Shown: positions 1-7,053, counted from the first letter of the stretch. The stretch: 8,465 nucleotides of DNA from CAZJBS01 sp964544475 (GCA_964544475.1 CAZJBS010000062.1:1-8465); one strand, 5' to 3'. Numbers and translations: made by a program. The notes: generated by a model from the letters alone, not told the origin.

Positions 1-3000
1 CACTCAGCGGTTCGGCGGCCGTGGGATCGCTATTCTCAAGTGTATCCTCAGTCGACCTCCCGAACGTTCAGGTTGGTGACTCAGCTCAAGCCGTGGTGAA
101 GGTTTATGCGTCGGGGGCTGTCGGAGTGAGCGCTTTGGCGATTGATCTGGGATCGTATTTTACGATCACAAACAGCCTCTTGCTTCCGGACACGCTTCTT
201 TTTGGTGACACGCTTGTGATCGATATCAAGTTCAAGCCGACGACGATTGTCAGTTACAGCGATACGATCCGGATAACGAACGGCAGTGCGGTGAATCCGT
301 TGACGATCACGCTGACGGGCAGCGGCGGAGTGGGCACGCTTATGGCCGATGCATCGGGTTATGATTTTGGCACGGTGCAAGTGGGTGACAGCGCGCAGAC
401 GAGTTTCCGGCTCTATACAACGGGATCGGTGGCGCTCAGCAGTGCGGGGCTCAGCTTCGGGACGCATTTCCAGATTCAGCCGAGTCTGGTATTGCCGGAT
501 ACGCTCAATCCCGGCGATACGCTGGTGGTGGCGGCGAGCTTCCGTCCGGCGGTATTCGGGACATGGAGCGATACGATCCTGGTGGCGAATAACAGCGGCG
601 TGACGCCATGGCGCATAACGCTGGACGGTGTGGGCGCGATCGGGACGCTGGCGACGCTGGATCCGACCTTCCATTTTGGCAATGTGCCGGTGGAGGACAG
701 CGTTCAGACGACGCTCAAGGTCTATACGACCGGTGGGAGTGTGGCGGTGGGCGCGTTGTCGATTGTGGGCGGGACGCATTTTAGGATCACTTCCAGCGGG
801 ACGCTTCCCGACACGCTCTTTGCAGGGGATACGCTCGCCATTGGGGTGCAGTTCAAGCCTTTGGTGGACGGGTTCCTGAGTGATACGGTCAAATTGGCCA
901 ATAACGCCACGGTGACGCCGTTTACGATACCGTTGCAGGGTTTTGGCGCCGTGGGGACGCTCTTTGCGCTGACGCCGGATGTGAATTTTGGTTTGGTGCA
1001 GATTGGAGACAGCGCGGTGCAGACGGTGAAACTGTATGGCTCGACAGGTGGTATTGTCATCACCAACGCTCAGTTGGACATGGGATCGCACTTTACGGCG
1101 AGAGCCCTTTCAAGCCTGCCGGATACGCTCAGTGTGGGCGACACGCTGTCCTTGCGGGTGGTGTTCCGCCCAGGGACGTTCGGTTCTTTGAGCGACACCG
1201 TGCGCGTGACGAACAACTCGCTGGTGAATGTATTGCCGGTGAGCCTGCAGGGTGTGGGCGCCATTGGAACGCTGGCTTCCTCGACGACGCAACTCAATCT
1301 TGGGATCGTGCAGATCGGGGACAGCGCCTCCCGGCAGGTGAGGTTCTACGCATCGGTGGGCGCGGTGTTGACCGACAGTTTGTCGATAGTGACCGGGACG
1401 GACTTCCACGTTCGGGATATTACGATAGCGTCGGCCTCCCCTGGTGATGGGGAAGCGGTGGTGTTCAAGGGCAAGAATGTAAAGACCTTTAAGCTGGGCA
1501 AGGGTGACGGGTTCGAATTCCTGGGCGTTTCGGCGCTTCCGGATACGCTGTTCCCGGGTGACACGCTGGTAGTGGAGGTGGTGTTTGCGCCGACGGTGTT
1601 CCTGACCAGGCTGGATACGTTGAAGCTGTATAATAATTCGAGCCAGAGCATCTACGATGTGGCATTGAGTGGCATTGGCAATACGGGCACGTTGGCGGCG
1701 TTGCCGGCGAGCCTCAATTACGGTTCGGTGCTGGTGGGGGACAGTGCGGATGCGGTGGTGCGTGTGTATACGACGGTGGGCAGTGTGAATCTGACGAGCG
1801 CGGCGCTGGAGACGGGTGGCGATTACCGGGTGGTGAGCGCTCCGGCGCTTCCGACCACGATTGGGAACGGGGACACGGTGGCGTTTCAGATTCGTTTCAC
1901 GCCGTCAGCGTTTGCGGTGTCTGATGACCGGCTGATCATCGGCAATAATTCATTGATCAGCCCCTTCCAGGTGACGATGAGCGGTGAGGGCAGCGGTGGC
2001 GTGCTGGGGATGGTTCCGGGCAGCGTTGACTTTGGAGCGGTGCTGGTGGGAGACAGCGCGCTGGGGATGGTGCGACTTTATGCGCAGAGCGGCCAGGTGA
2101 TTTTGCAGAATCTGGCTTTGGATCAGGGCACGGTGTATACGATGCTGGGTGGCACGACGTTGCCGGATACGCTCAAGGCGAATGACACGGTGGATGTGTC
2201 GATCCGCTTCAAGCCGGTGGTGGTGGGAACGGCCGTTGATACGCTGAGTATATTCAGCAATGTGACGTCGCTGCCGATGCGGGTATCTATTTCCGGCACA
2301 GGCCAGGCGGGTGCGTTGGCGGTGAGTGGAGATAGTTTGAATTATCAGGTGGTGGAGTTGGGTTTGAGCGCGGTGCAATCGCTTCGGGTATGGGCGCAAA
2401 GCGGTGAGGTGGTGGTGACAGAGGCCGCGTTTGGCCAAAGCGGCGGGTTTGATCTGGCGACGGCGGTGGGGTTGCCGGTGACGCTGCATGCGGGTGTGGA
2501 CACGCTGGTGTTGGATGTGCGGTTCCGGCCTCTGGTGGAGACGGGGTATGTGGACACGCTCACGCTCGTGAGCAACGCGAGCACAGGTGTGTGGCGTTTC
2601 CGCCTTGTGGGCGTGGGTTACCAGAATGTGGCGCCGAACGTGTTTGCCCTGAAGGATTTGCGGAATAATAATTTGATCAACACGGTGCTTGGTGACACGC
2701 TGCGCTGGCAGAACACCGGGGATGCGGACGGGGATACATTGAACTATGTGATTGAGCTCTCCAGGACGGTGAGTTTCACCGAGGTGGCCCAGACGCTGTG
2801 GTCGAGTGATTCGATGGTGGTGATCACGGCGGCGTTGGACAGCCAGGCGATGTATTACTGGCGGGTTCTGGCCCGGGACGGCAAGGGTGGTGAGCGGATG
2901 AGTCCGACGGGCTTTTTCCGGGTGGATGTCGGCCATCCGGAGCTGTATGTGGGCATTCTGGGCAGCACGGTGTTGCAGGATTACCTGAATATCTACGCTT

Positions 3001-3950
3001 ATAGCACGGAGCCGTTGAGCGATGTGCGGGTGGACTTTGTGTTCACCGACACCTTGGGCGCGACCGACAGCACGAACGTGGTGATGGGGATCGTTTCCCA
3101 GACACGGGGTCTGTATGACGCGGCTTACCGGATTTTGCAGCCGGGTCATTTGCTGATCCGGGTGGCGGGTATGGATTCGGCCGGCAATGCGTCCACCGAG
3201 ACCAGGACCTATGATGTGGGCGCGGTCACAGCGGCGGCGGTGTGGGCGCTTCAGAGCGGTGATCTTTGGATCAGCGGTGATCGTGGTGTGGTATCCGAAA
3301 GCGGCTTCCTCCTGGTTCGTCGTCTGGAGACGGAGCCAGGGATGCCGGAGGCGATGCAGAAGGCGCTGGGCTTGCGATCGGGGGTCTCGGAGGAGAGGTG
3401 GAGCCAGCTGGCGGGGTATGAACTGATCAGCACGGTGAGCCTGCGGGAAGGCAAGCGTCTGGCGGTGAGCTTCACGTATAGCCAATCGGCGGTGGAGGCT
3501 CTGGGGCTGAATTACCCGAATTTGGATGAGCGCAAGCTTGGCGTGTATCGTGAGAGCGAAGGCCGGTGGGTGTATGCGGGTGGTGAAGGCCGTCATGGGA
3601 CGGTGAGCGCGAAGCTGGGAGTTCTGGGCAAGGTGGCTTTGATGTATAATCCGGATCATGTGAATTTGCCGGAGAAGGTGGAGCTATTGCAGAACTACCC
3701 GAATCCGTTCAATCCGACGACGAGCATACGCTTTGGGTTGCCCGAGGAGGGCCGGGTGAAACTGGCGGTGTATAATGTGCTGGGTCAGAAGGTGAAGGAG
3801 TTGCTCACGGAGAGCCGGGACGCGGGCTATCATGAGGTTCGCTGGGATGGGCGCAACAGCGTGGGTCATGTGGTATCCAGCGGGGTGTATATCTACCGGT
3901 TGGAGACGCCTCGGGGAGTGCTTTCACGCAAGATGATGATGATCAAATAA
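1..3950 (+). CDS. Large T9SS-exported repeat protein with choice-of-anchor-D (ASH-like) domains, 5' partial
   Basis: Secreted or surface beta-sandwich protein, probably adhesive or structural; no catalytic motif seen. The frame is open to the left edge (first full codon at base 3), and the bases before the GTG at 21 encode the end of another repeat (LSGSAAV), so that GTG is not the start. Counting residues from it: eight Ig-like repeats (2-869) with the pattern FGxVxVGDSA, LPDTLxxGDTL, FxPxxxGxxSDT, NN and LxGxG. They are followed by an FN3-like domain (about 870-972, with DADGDTLNYVIELS and YYWRVLARD), another beta domain (973-1085) and a beta region ending LGKVALMYNPD (about 1086-1213). The C-terminal T9SS type A / FlgD-like sorting domain (1216-1309) has YPNPFNPTT, YNVLGQKVKEL, SGVYIYRLE and a basic end. 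Repeat 5 carries a 36-residue insertion. Valine, threonine and alanine codons are strongly biased to GTG, ACG and GCG. Family placement is firm; the specific function is unknown. Confidence 0.93.
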   Translation, partial: LSGSAAVGSLFSSVSSVDLPNVQVGDSAQAVVKVYASGAVGVSALAIDLGSYFTITNSLLLPDTLLFGDTLVIDIKFKPTTIVSYSDTIRITNGSAVNPLTITLTGSGGVGTLMADASGYDFGTVQVGDSAQTSFRLYTTGSVALSSAGLSFGTHFQIQPSLVLPDTLNPGDTLVVAASFRPAVFGTWSDTILVANNSGVTPWRITLDGVGAIGTLATLDPTFHFGNVPVEDSVQTTLKVYTTGGSVAVGALSIVGGTHFRITSSGTLPDTLFAGDTLAIGVQFKPLVDGFLSDTVKLANNATVTPFTIPLQGFGAVGTLFALTPDVNFGLVQIGDSAVQTVKLYGSTGGIVITNAQLDMGSHFTARALSSLPDTLSVGDTLSLRVVFRPGTFGSLSDTVRVTNNSLVNVLPVSLQGVGAIGTLASSTTQLNLGIVQIGDSASRQVRFYASVGAVLTDSLSIVTGTDFHVRDITIASASPGDGEAVVFKGKNVKTFKLGKGDGFEFLGVSALPDTLFPGDTLVVEVVFAPTVFLTRLDTLKLYNNSSQSIYDVALSGIGNTGTLAALPASLNYGSVLVGDSADAVVRVYTTVGSVNLTSAALETGGDYRVVSAPALPTTIGNGDTVAFQIRFTPSAFAVSDDRLIIGNNSLISPFQVTMSGEGSGGVLGMVPGSVDFGAVLVGDSALGMVRLYAQSGQVILQNLALDQGTVYTMLGGTTLPDTLKANDTVDVSIRFKPVVVGTAVDTLSIFSNVTSLPMRVSISGTGQAGALAVSGDSLNYQVVELGLSAVQSLRVWAQSGEVVVTEAAFGQSGGFDLATAVGLPVTLHAGVDTLVLDVRFRPLVETGYVDTLTLVSNASTGVWRFRLVGVGYQNVAPNVFALKDLRNNNLINTVLGDTLRWQNTGDADGDTLNYVIELSRTVSFTEVAQTLWSSDSMVVITAALDSQAMYYWRVLARDGKGGERMSPTGFFRVDVGHPELYVGILGSTVLQDYLNIYAYSTEPLSDVRVDFVFTDTLGATDSTNVVMGIVSQTRGLYDAAYRILQPGHLLIRVAGMDSAGNASTETRTYDVGAVTAAAVWALQSGDLWISGDRGVVSESGFLLVRRLETEPGMPEAMQKALGLRSGVSEERWSQLAGYELISTVSLREGKRLAVSFTYSQSAVEALGLNYPNLDERKLGVYRESEGRWVYAGGEGRHGTVSAKLGVLGKVALMYNPDHVNLPEKVELLQNYPNPFNPTTSIRFGLPEEGRVKLAVYNVLGQKVKELLTESRDAGYHEVRWDGRNSVGHVVSSGVYIYRLETPRGVLSRKMMMIK
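24..2627 (+). repeat. Eight tandem protein repeats (choice-of-anchor-D / ASH-like units)
   Basis: Protein-level tandem repeats, diverged at the DNA level. Units start at the G-(T/S/V/A)-L turn: 24-332, 333-641, 642-953, 954-1265, 1266-1685, 1686-1997, 1998-2309 and 2310-2627. Lengths are 103, 103, 104, 104, 140, 104, 104 and 106 codons. The constant length apart from unit 5 indicates duplication of a whole domain. Core motifs are VGDSA near the start, PDTL and GDTL in the middle, FxP plus SDT, then NN and a closing LxGxG. Unit 8 has degraded motifs (LGLSA for VGDSA, and HAGVDTL). Bases 3-23 are the tail of at least one more unit to the left. Short DNA words such as CCGGATACGCT recur, but the copies differ enough that recent recombination is not evident. 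Confidence 0.9.
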
Positions 3951-3959
3951 TCAATAGAC

Positions 3960-3964
3960 AGGAG
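3960..3964 (+). promoter_or_regulatory. Shine-Dalgarno site of the lipoprotein gene
   Basis: AGGAG, 7 nt before the ATG at 3972, inside the 21-nt gap after the repeat-protein stop. It fixes the lipoprotein start and supports independent translation from a shared mRNA. Confidence 0.75.
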
Positions 3965-3971
3965 ATGGGTT

Positions 3972-4544
3972 ATGAAGCAGTTAGTTTGGCCGGTGGTGGT
4001 GGTTATGGCGGTGGCGCTGGGCTGTGGAGAGGATGACCCGTTGGGGGATGCGTGGAAGAAGTTCCGGGATGAGGATTACGCGGGGGCGCATGCGGCGTTC
4101 AGCGGCTTGGTGAGCAGTGAAGGCGCCCGGGCGCTGGAGGGTTTGGGATGGACGACGATCATGATGGATTCGATGACGGCGGCCCGGGGATATTTTCAGC
4201 GAGCGGCCAATGATTCCTCGGTGGCGACGTATGCGGGGTGGTCTTTGGTGAGTTGGGTGCTGGGGGACTACCAGACGAGTGTGGAAAAGGGTGAGTTTGT
4301 GTGGCGCCGGGAGGGCACGCGCTTTGTGTTCAGTGAGTTGCCGAGCGTCAACTACAAGGACGTGCTCTGGCATCAGGCGGCGTCCTACTATCACCTGGGC
4401 GCCATTGAGCTTTGCATCACGAAAATCAAACAGATTGACTCCGCCTGGGAGGACCCGGAGTTGACCGACCCCGGTGTCTATGAACCCATCATCCTTGCCA
4501 AGCTGGAGGCGTTGTACGATATGCTGGCGCCGATCGGAAACTGA
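3972..4544 (+). CDS. Small lipoprotein, probably with TPR-like helices
   Basis: A 190-residue predicted lipoprotein. Residues 1-17 form a lipoprotein signal peptide (K2, then the hydrophobic run VVVVMAVALG), with C18 as the lipid-anchored cysteine. The lipobox ALGC is slightly unusual, with Leu at -2. The residues after the cysteine (GEDD) are acidic and resemble the export signal that sends Bacteroidota lipoproteins to the cell surface; surface location is inference. The mature part is helical: FRDEDYAGAHAAFSGLV (about 32-48), AARGYFQRAANDSSVATYAGWSL (about 70-92) and ASYYHLGAIELCITKIKQID look like degenerate TPR helix pairs. ATG was chosen because AGGAG lies 7 nt upstream. It begins 21 nt after the large repeat protein and should be co-transcribed with it, suggesting a role in its secretion or anchoring (inference). 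No specific family recognised. Confidence 0.85.
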   Translation: MKQLVWPVVVVMAVALGCGEDDPLGDAWKKFRDEDYAGAHAAFSGLVSSEGARALEGLGWTTIMMDSMTAARGYFQRAANDSSVATYAGWSLVSWVLGDYQTSVEKGEFVWRREGTRFVFSELPSVNYKDVLWHQAASYYHLGAIELCITKIKQIDSAWEDPELTDPGVYEPIILAKLEALYDMLAPIGN

Positions 4545-4560
4545 GCGGGAAATCACAACG

Positions 4561-4587
4561 AAAAAAATAGCTGCTTCTCCGAAACAG
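4561..4587 (-). terminator. Intrinsic terminator for the NDH-2 operon
   Basis: On the - strand, bases 4587-4571 form a 7-bp stem with one G-U pair and a 3-nt loop (CTGTTTC, GGA, GAAGCAG). It is followed by CTA and then seven T (4567-4561). It begins 17 nt after the ndh stop codon at 4606-4604, as expected for an operon-ending terminator. Read on the + strand the hairpin has no T-run after it, so it should act in one direction only. The stem is short, which limits confidence. Confidence 0.6.
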
Positions 4588-4603
4588 CCCACAAATACTC
4601 TTG

Positions 4604-5854
4604 TCAAAACCGGCTGATGTCCCTGCCGAAAAAAATGGTCTTGGTCCAGTCAAACAGGACCAAGACTTTGTTTTTTAGACTAACAAGCCTCGTCAGGTAG
4701 GCCGACCTCCAAAAAAGCCATGTGCTGAACCCCATCGATTTCGTTTGGGGCAGATCGGCAACGGCTTCGTGTTTGCCGATATAAGCCAGCATTCCAAGAT
4801 GCTTGTATCTGAATGGCGCCATCGATTCGATCGGGCGTCCCTTGCCCAGATGGTTTAGAACCCCTGCCAGGTATTTCCCTTCCTGCATGGCAACCTGAGC
4901 GGTCGCCGGGAACGTCTGTTTCTCGGTCGTGGCACAATCTCCAAGAGCGAAAACATGGTGTGTATCGATCACCCTGAAATACGAATCCACAAGAATTCTT
5001 CCCAAGCGGTCCTTTCGGAAAGGCAAAGACTGAACCAGTTCCGTCGGGCCGTTTCCAGTTGACCAAACTAATACGCCAAAAGCAATCACGGAGCCGTCAT
5101 CCAATACCAGGCGGTCTTTCATGACTTCTCGTACCCGTGTGCTTGTCAAAACGCTCACACGCCGCCGGTTGAACAACCTGGTGGCATACTCCGCAACCTC
5201 CTGATCAAAGCTGCTCAGGATGTGACGGCCTGCTTCCACTAATGTAATCCGAACTCCTCCCACTAACTTGGGGAAAGCCGCGGTCAATTCGTTTTCCAGA
5301 AAATCGGCCAGTTCCGCCGCAAATTCCACACCGGTCGGCCCGCCGCCGACAATGACGAAATGGAGAAGACGGGCCATTTCGTCTTTTTCGATATTCGGGC
5401 TGGATGCCTTTTCCAGAGTGTCTATGATGGCCTGTCGGATTCGTCTGGCGTCGCGCAGTTCTTTGAGAAACAACGCATGATCATTGACACCGGGGATGCC
5501 GAAGGTATGGTTCACAGCGCCGACGCCGATAAGCAACAGATCGTAAGCCACGTCAAATGACCGACCATCGATGGCATTTACGCAAAGGACCCGGCCAAGG
5601 GACGGATCAAGGCGGGTGGCACGGGCTTGAATGAATTCCAAACCGGATTTGGATTGACGGACCGGTTCGATGATGCTCCGGAATTCGATCGTGCCGACGG
5701 TTGTTGATGGCAGTAGAGGCGTGAAAAGAAAGTGATTGCGAGGGCTGATGACCAATGTATCGTACACATCCCTCTTGAGACGTTTCATGACCGTAAAGGT
5801 CCCGAAGCCGCTTCCGAGAATAACCAGCCTTTTCCGGGGAGGCACCGCCGCCAT
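4604..5854 (-). CDS. ndh: Type II NADH:quinone oxidoreductase (NDH-2), mitochondrial Ndi1-like type
   Basis: Single-subunit, non-proton-pumping NADH dehydrogenase that passes electrons from NADH through FAD to quinone at the inner face of the cytoplasmic membrane. The 416 residues are of family length. Visible features are the FAD-binding Rossmann motif GSGFGTF (14-20), SPRNHFLFTPLLPSTTVGT (37-55), GVGAVNHTFGIPGV (110-123), the NADH-binding Rossmann motif GGGPTGVE (170-177) with acidic E207 at the second strand end (NADH rather than NADPH preference), FAD contact VFALGDCA (301-308) and quinone-site AQVAMQEGKYLA (319-330). The C-terminal membrane-binding region ends WRSAYL, DWTK, FGRDISRF. From memory, the wording is much closer to fungal Ndi1/NDE and plant enzymes than to the E. 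coli type; no EF-hand insertion is present. The start is an ATG 11 nt after the upstream gene's stop, with only a weak Shine-Dalgarno site, so translation is probably coupled. Last gene of the operon. Confidence 0.93.
   Translation of the reverse strand: MAAVPPRKRLVILGSGFGTFTVMKRLKRDVYDTLVISPRNHFLFTPLLPSTTVGTIEFRSIIEPVRQSKSGLEFIQARATRLDPSLGRVLCVNAIDGRSFDVAYDLLLIGVGAVNHTFGIPGVNDHALFLKELRDARRIRQAIIDTLEKASSPNIEKDEMARLLHFVIVGGGPTGVEFAAELADFLENELTAAFPKLVGGVRITLVEAGRHILSSFDQEVAEYATRLFNRRRVSVLTSTRVREVMKDRLVLDDGSVIAFGVLVWSTGNGPTELVQSLPFRKDRLGRILVDSYFRVIDTHHVFALGDCATTEKQTFPATAQVAMQEGKYLAGVLNHLGKGRPIESMAPFRYKHLGMLAYIGKHEAVADLPQTKSMGFSTWLFWRSAYLTRLVSLKNKVLVLFDWTKTIFFGRDISRF
4638..4676 (+). terminator. 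Strong intrinsic terminator for the repeat-protein/lipoprotein operon, inside the ndh coding end
   Basis: A perfect 10-bp inverted repeat: GTCTTGGTCC (4638-4647), a 9-nt loop, and GGACCAAGAC (4657-4666). It is followed by TTTG and six T (4667-4676). It lies about 94 nt after the lipoprotein stop. The same bases encode residues 397-406 of NDH-2 on the other strand. An A7 run (4629-4635) on the left side means the - strand also reads stem, CA, then seven T, so the element could act in both directions. On the - strand, however, it would cut the ndh message before its stop codon unless ribosomes prevent folding. Confidence 0.8.
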
Positions 5855-5865
5855 TGGTGAACGGC

Positions 5866-6375
5866 CTAATTCAAGACTTTAATACTCTGGATGATCGTGG
5901 AGAGGATGGCTTCGTCAGCATCACTGTTGACGTCGTTGAATCCGCTGTCAACCATATACACGCGGCTCTTATGCAAACCCACACCAAGTTTGATATATGT
6001 CTGGATTTCGTTCATCTTGTTGATGCCCGAAGAAAACAGGAACGGAATCCCGTTGATCACCTGCTTTTCCTCCCGGATGAAATCGCTGTTGGCGTACGTG
6101 ACCTTGAGAAACGACAAAATAATCTCCGGTTCGGATTTTTTTTCGTTATCGGCCGTGGTCAGAAAGAAATAGATCTGACTGTCCGGGCTGTAGCACTCGA
6201 TGTAGGCCTGGCTGGCGGAATCGTTGATGGCAATATTCCAGTCGTTCGGCGTCATGAATTCCACGCGGTAAGCTTTGAAGGTGTGTTTCTTCCAGTCGAT
6301 TTTCTTTTGGGCATGCAGGGGGGGAGTCAGAAGATGGAGTCCAAAGCAGATCAGGGGCAGAGCGAATCGGGTCAC
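5866..6375 (-). CDS. Small exported protein of unknown function
   Basis: A 169-residue protein with a Sec signal peptide at about 1-23 (MTR, hydrophobic core FALPLICFGLHLL, cleavage after LHAQ or LHA). The mature chain begins KKIDWKKHTFKAYRVEFMTPNDWNI. The pattern of an early VEF..P.dW strand, alternating beta strands and a final helix (EAILSTIIQSIKVL) recalls the PsbP/Mog1/DUF1795-type fold; this is a weak resemblance and not an assignment. It has one cysteine (in YIECYSP) and no catalytic motif. The start is GTG at 6375, overlapping the bcp stop as GTGA, with AGAGG 7 nt upstream; the signal peptide begins exactly there and the next Met lies well inside the mature protein. It sits between bcp and ndh in the operon, suggesting a periplasmic role linked to redox or respiration (inference). 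Confidence 0.85.
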   Translation of the reverse strand: MTRFALPLICFGLHLLTPPLHAQKKIDWKKHTFKAYRVEFMTPNDWNIAINDSASQAYIECYSPDSQIYFFLTTADNEKKSEPEIILSFLKVTYANSDFIREEKQVINGIPFLFSSGINKMNEIQTYIKLGVGLHKSRVYMVDSGFNDVNSDADEAILSTIIQSIKVLN

Positions 6376-6833
6376 GAAAGCGCCTCTAGGATATCTTCGG
6401 CGTGACGTTCGACCTTCACTTTGTCAAAAATGTGTTGGATCTTTCCATCCGGGCCTATCACAAACGTCGACCGCAATATGCCCATGAAAGTCCTGCCGTA
6501 CAACGCTTTCTTTCCCCAGGCGCCGTAGGCCGAGGCCACCTTGTGATTCGAATCGCACAGCAACGGAAATGGCAGTTGAAACTTGTCTGTAAATTTCTGG
6601 TGCGAGCGTTCGTCATCCGGGCTTATGCCAAAAACCACCGTCTTCTTTTTTGAGAATGCAGTGTAATGATCCCGGAAGTTGCAGGCTTCCTTGGTGCAGC
6701 CGGGTGTGTTGTCCTTCGGATAGAAGTAAAGGACCACCGTCCGGTTTTTGTAATCCGAAAGGCTGACTTCGCGGCCTTTCGTATCGAGCAGGGTGAAAGG
6801 AGGTGCCGGATCGCCGATTCTTAATTTGGCCAT
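6372..6833 (-). CDS. bcp: Thioredoxin-dependent thiol peroxidase (Bcp/PrxQ-type peroxiredoxin)
   Basis: Cytoplasmic peroxiredoxin that reduces hydrogen peroxide and organic peroxides, with thioredoxin as reductant. The 153 residues match the family length of about 150-157. Motifs, counted from MAKLRIGD: GDPAPPFTL (7-15) and the active-site segment YFYPKDNTPGCTKEAC (36-51), with peroxidatic C46 and resolving C51. The five-residue spacing is that of the atypical 2-Cys Bcp class. ISPDDERSHQKF, LLCDSNHKVASAYGAWG and RSTFVIGPDGKI are also typical. The frame is open 29 codons further upstream, but those codons overlap the preceding gene in another frame and do not resemble the family, so ATG at 6833 is the start. 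It lies 4 nt after the 71-aa gene's stop and overlaps the next start by GTGA. Likely role: removing peroxide made by the co-transcribed NDH-2 (inference). Confidence 0.95.
   Translation of the reverse strand: MAKLRIGDPAPPFTLLDTKGREVSLSDYKNRTVVLYFYPKDNTPGCTKEACNFRDHYTAFSKKKTVVFGISPDDERSHQKFTDKFQLPFPLLCDSNHKVASAYGAWGKKALYGRTFMGILRSTFVIGPDGKIQHIFDKVKVERHAEDILEALS
6383..6387 (-). promoter_or_regulatory. Shine-Dalgarno site deciding the GTG start of the small exported protein
   Basis: AGAGG on the - strand, 7 nt before the GTG at 6375, and lying within the last codons of bcp. Together with the GTGA stop-start overlap it supports the GTG start and translational coupling to bcp. Confidence 0.65.
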
Positions 6834-6837
6834 GGTA

Positions 6838-7053
6838 TTATTCCGGCAAAACTTCCACCTGCCAGGGCAGGTTGTCAAACCGTGTGTCCGTGTAACGCCG
6901 CTTAACGATCTCAACGGCAATCTTCTTGTAGTCTTCCTCGGTCATCTGGGTCAGGGCGCTGAATTCGTCGAAACTTCGGCGGATGAAATCCAGGTTGTTC
7001 GTCTTGAATTCCTCCGTGATGCCTTGTTCCACATTGCTCACTCGTACGATCAT
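6838..7053 (-). CDS. Small protein of unknown function, 71 aa
   Basis: A 71-residue soluble-looking acidic protein beginning MIVRVSNVEQGI. It has no signal peptide, no membrane segment and no cysteine. The middle (about 17-52, including NNLDFIRRSFDEFSALTQMTEEDYKKIAVEIVKRR) should be mostly helical, with conserved-looking tryptophan and proline near the end (NLPWQVEVLPE). I do not recognise the family. It is a real gene by several signs: a strong AGGAG 7 nt before the ATG, a position exactly filling the gap between two clear genes on the same strand (30 nt after one stop, 4 nt before the bcp start), and an ordinary amino-acid mix. The 4-nt spacing to bcp suggests coupled translation and perhaps a redox or partner role; that is inference only. 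Confidence 0.8.
   Translation of the reverse strand: MIVRVSNVEQGITEEFKTNNLDFIRRSFDEFSALTQMTEEDYKKIAVEIVKRRYTDTRFDNLPWQVEVLPE

Noticed and set aside
21..23. GTG at 21 as the start of the large repeat protein
   Set aside because: The frame is open before it and encodes the conserved end of another repeat; no signal peptide follows it.
81..1091. Open frame of 336 codons on the - strand opposite repeats 1-4
   Set aside because: Same Arg/His/Gln-rich composition, and it mirrors the repeat structure of the + strand gene; an antisense shadow.
24..2627. Regular repeats as a possible CRISPR or satellite array
   Set aside because: The period is about 310 bp, the conservation is at protein level, and the frame is continuous, so these are domain repeats.
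1950..3659. Open frame of 569 codons on the - strand opposite the large repeat protein
   Set aside because: Its product is dominated by Arg, His, Gln and Pro with no domain pattern, as expected from the reverse complement of GTG/ACG/GCG-rich coding DNA, where stop codons are rare. The + strand frame has clear domains.
5854..6405. Open frame of 183 codons on the + strand opposite the small exported protein
   Set aside because: The - strand product has a proper signal peptide and tight operon spacing. The + frame would conflict with both and has no recognisable features.
6834..6920. N-terminal extension of Bcp by 29 residues
   Set aside because: The extra codons overlap the 71-aa gene in another frame, and the family begins at about MAKLRIGDPAPPF.
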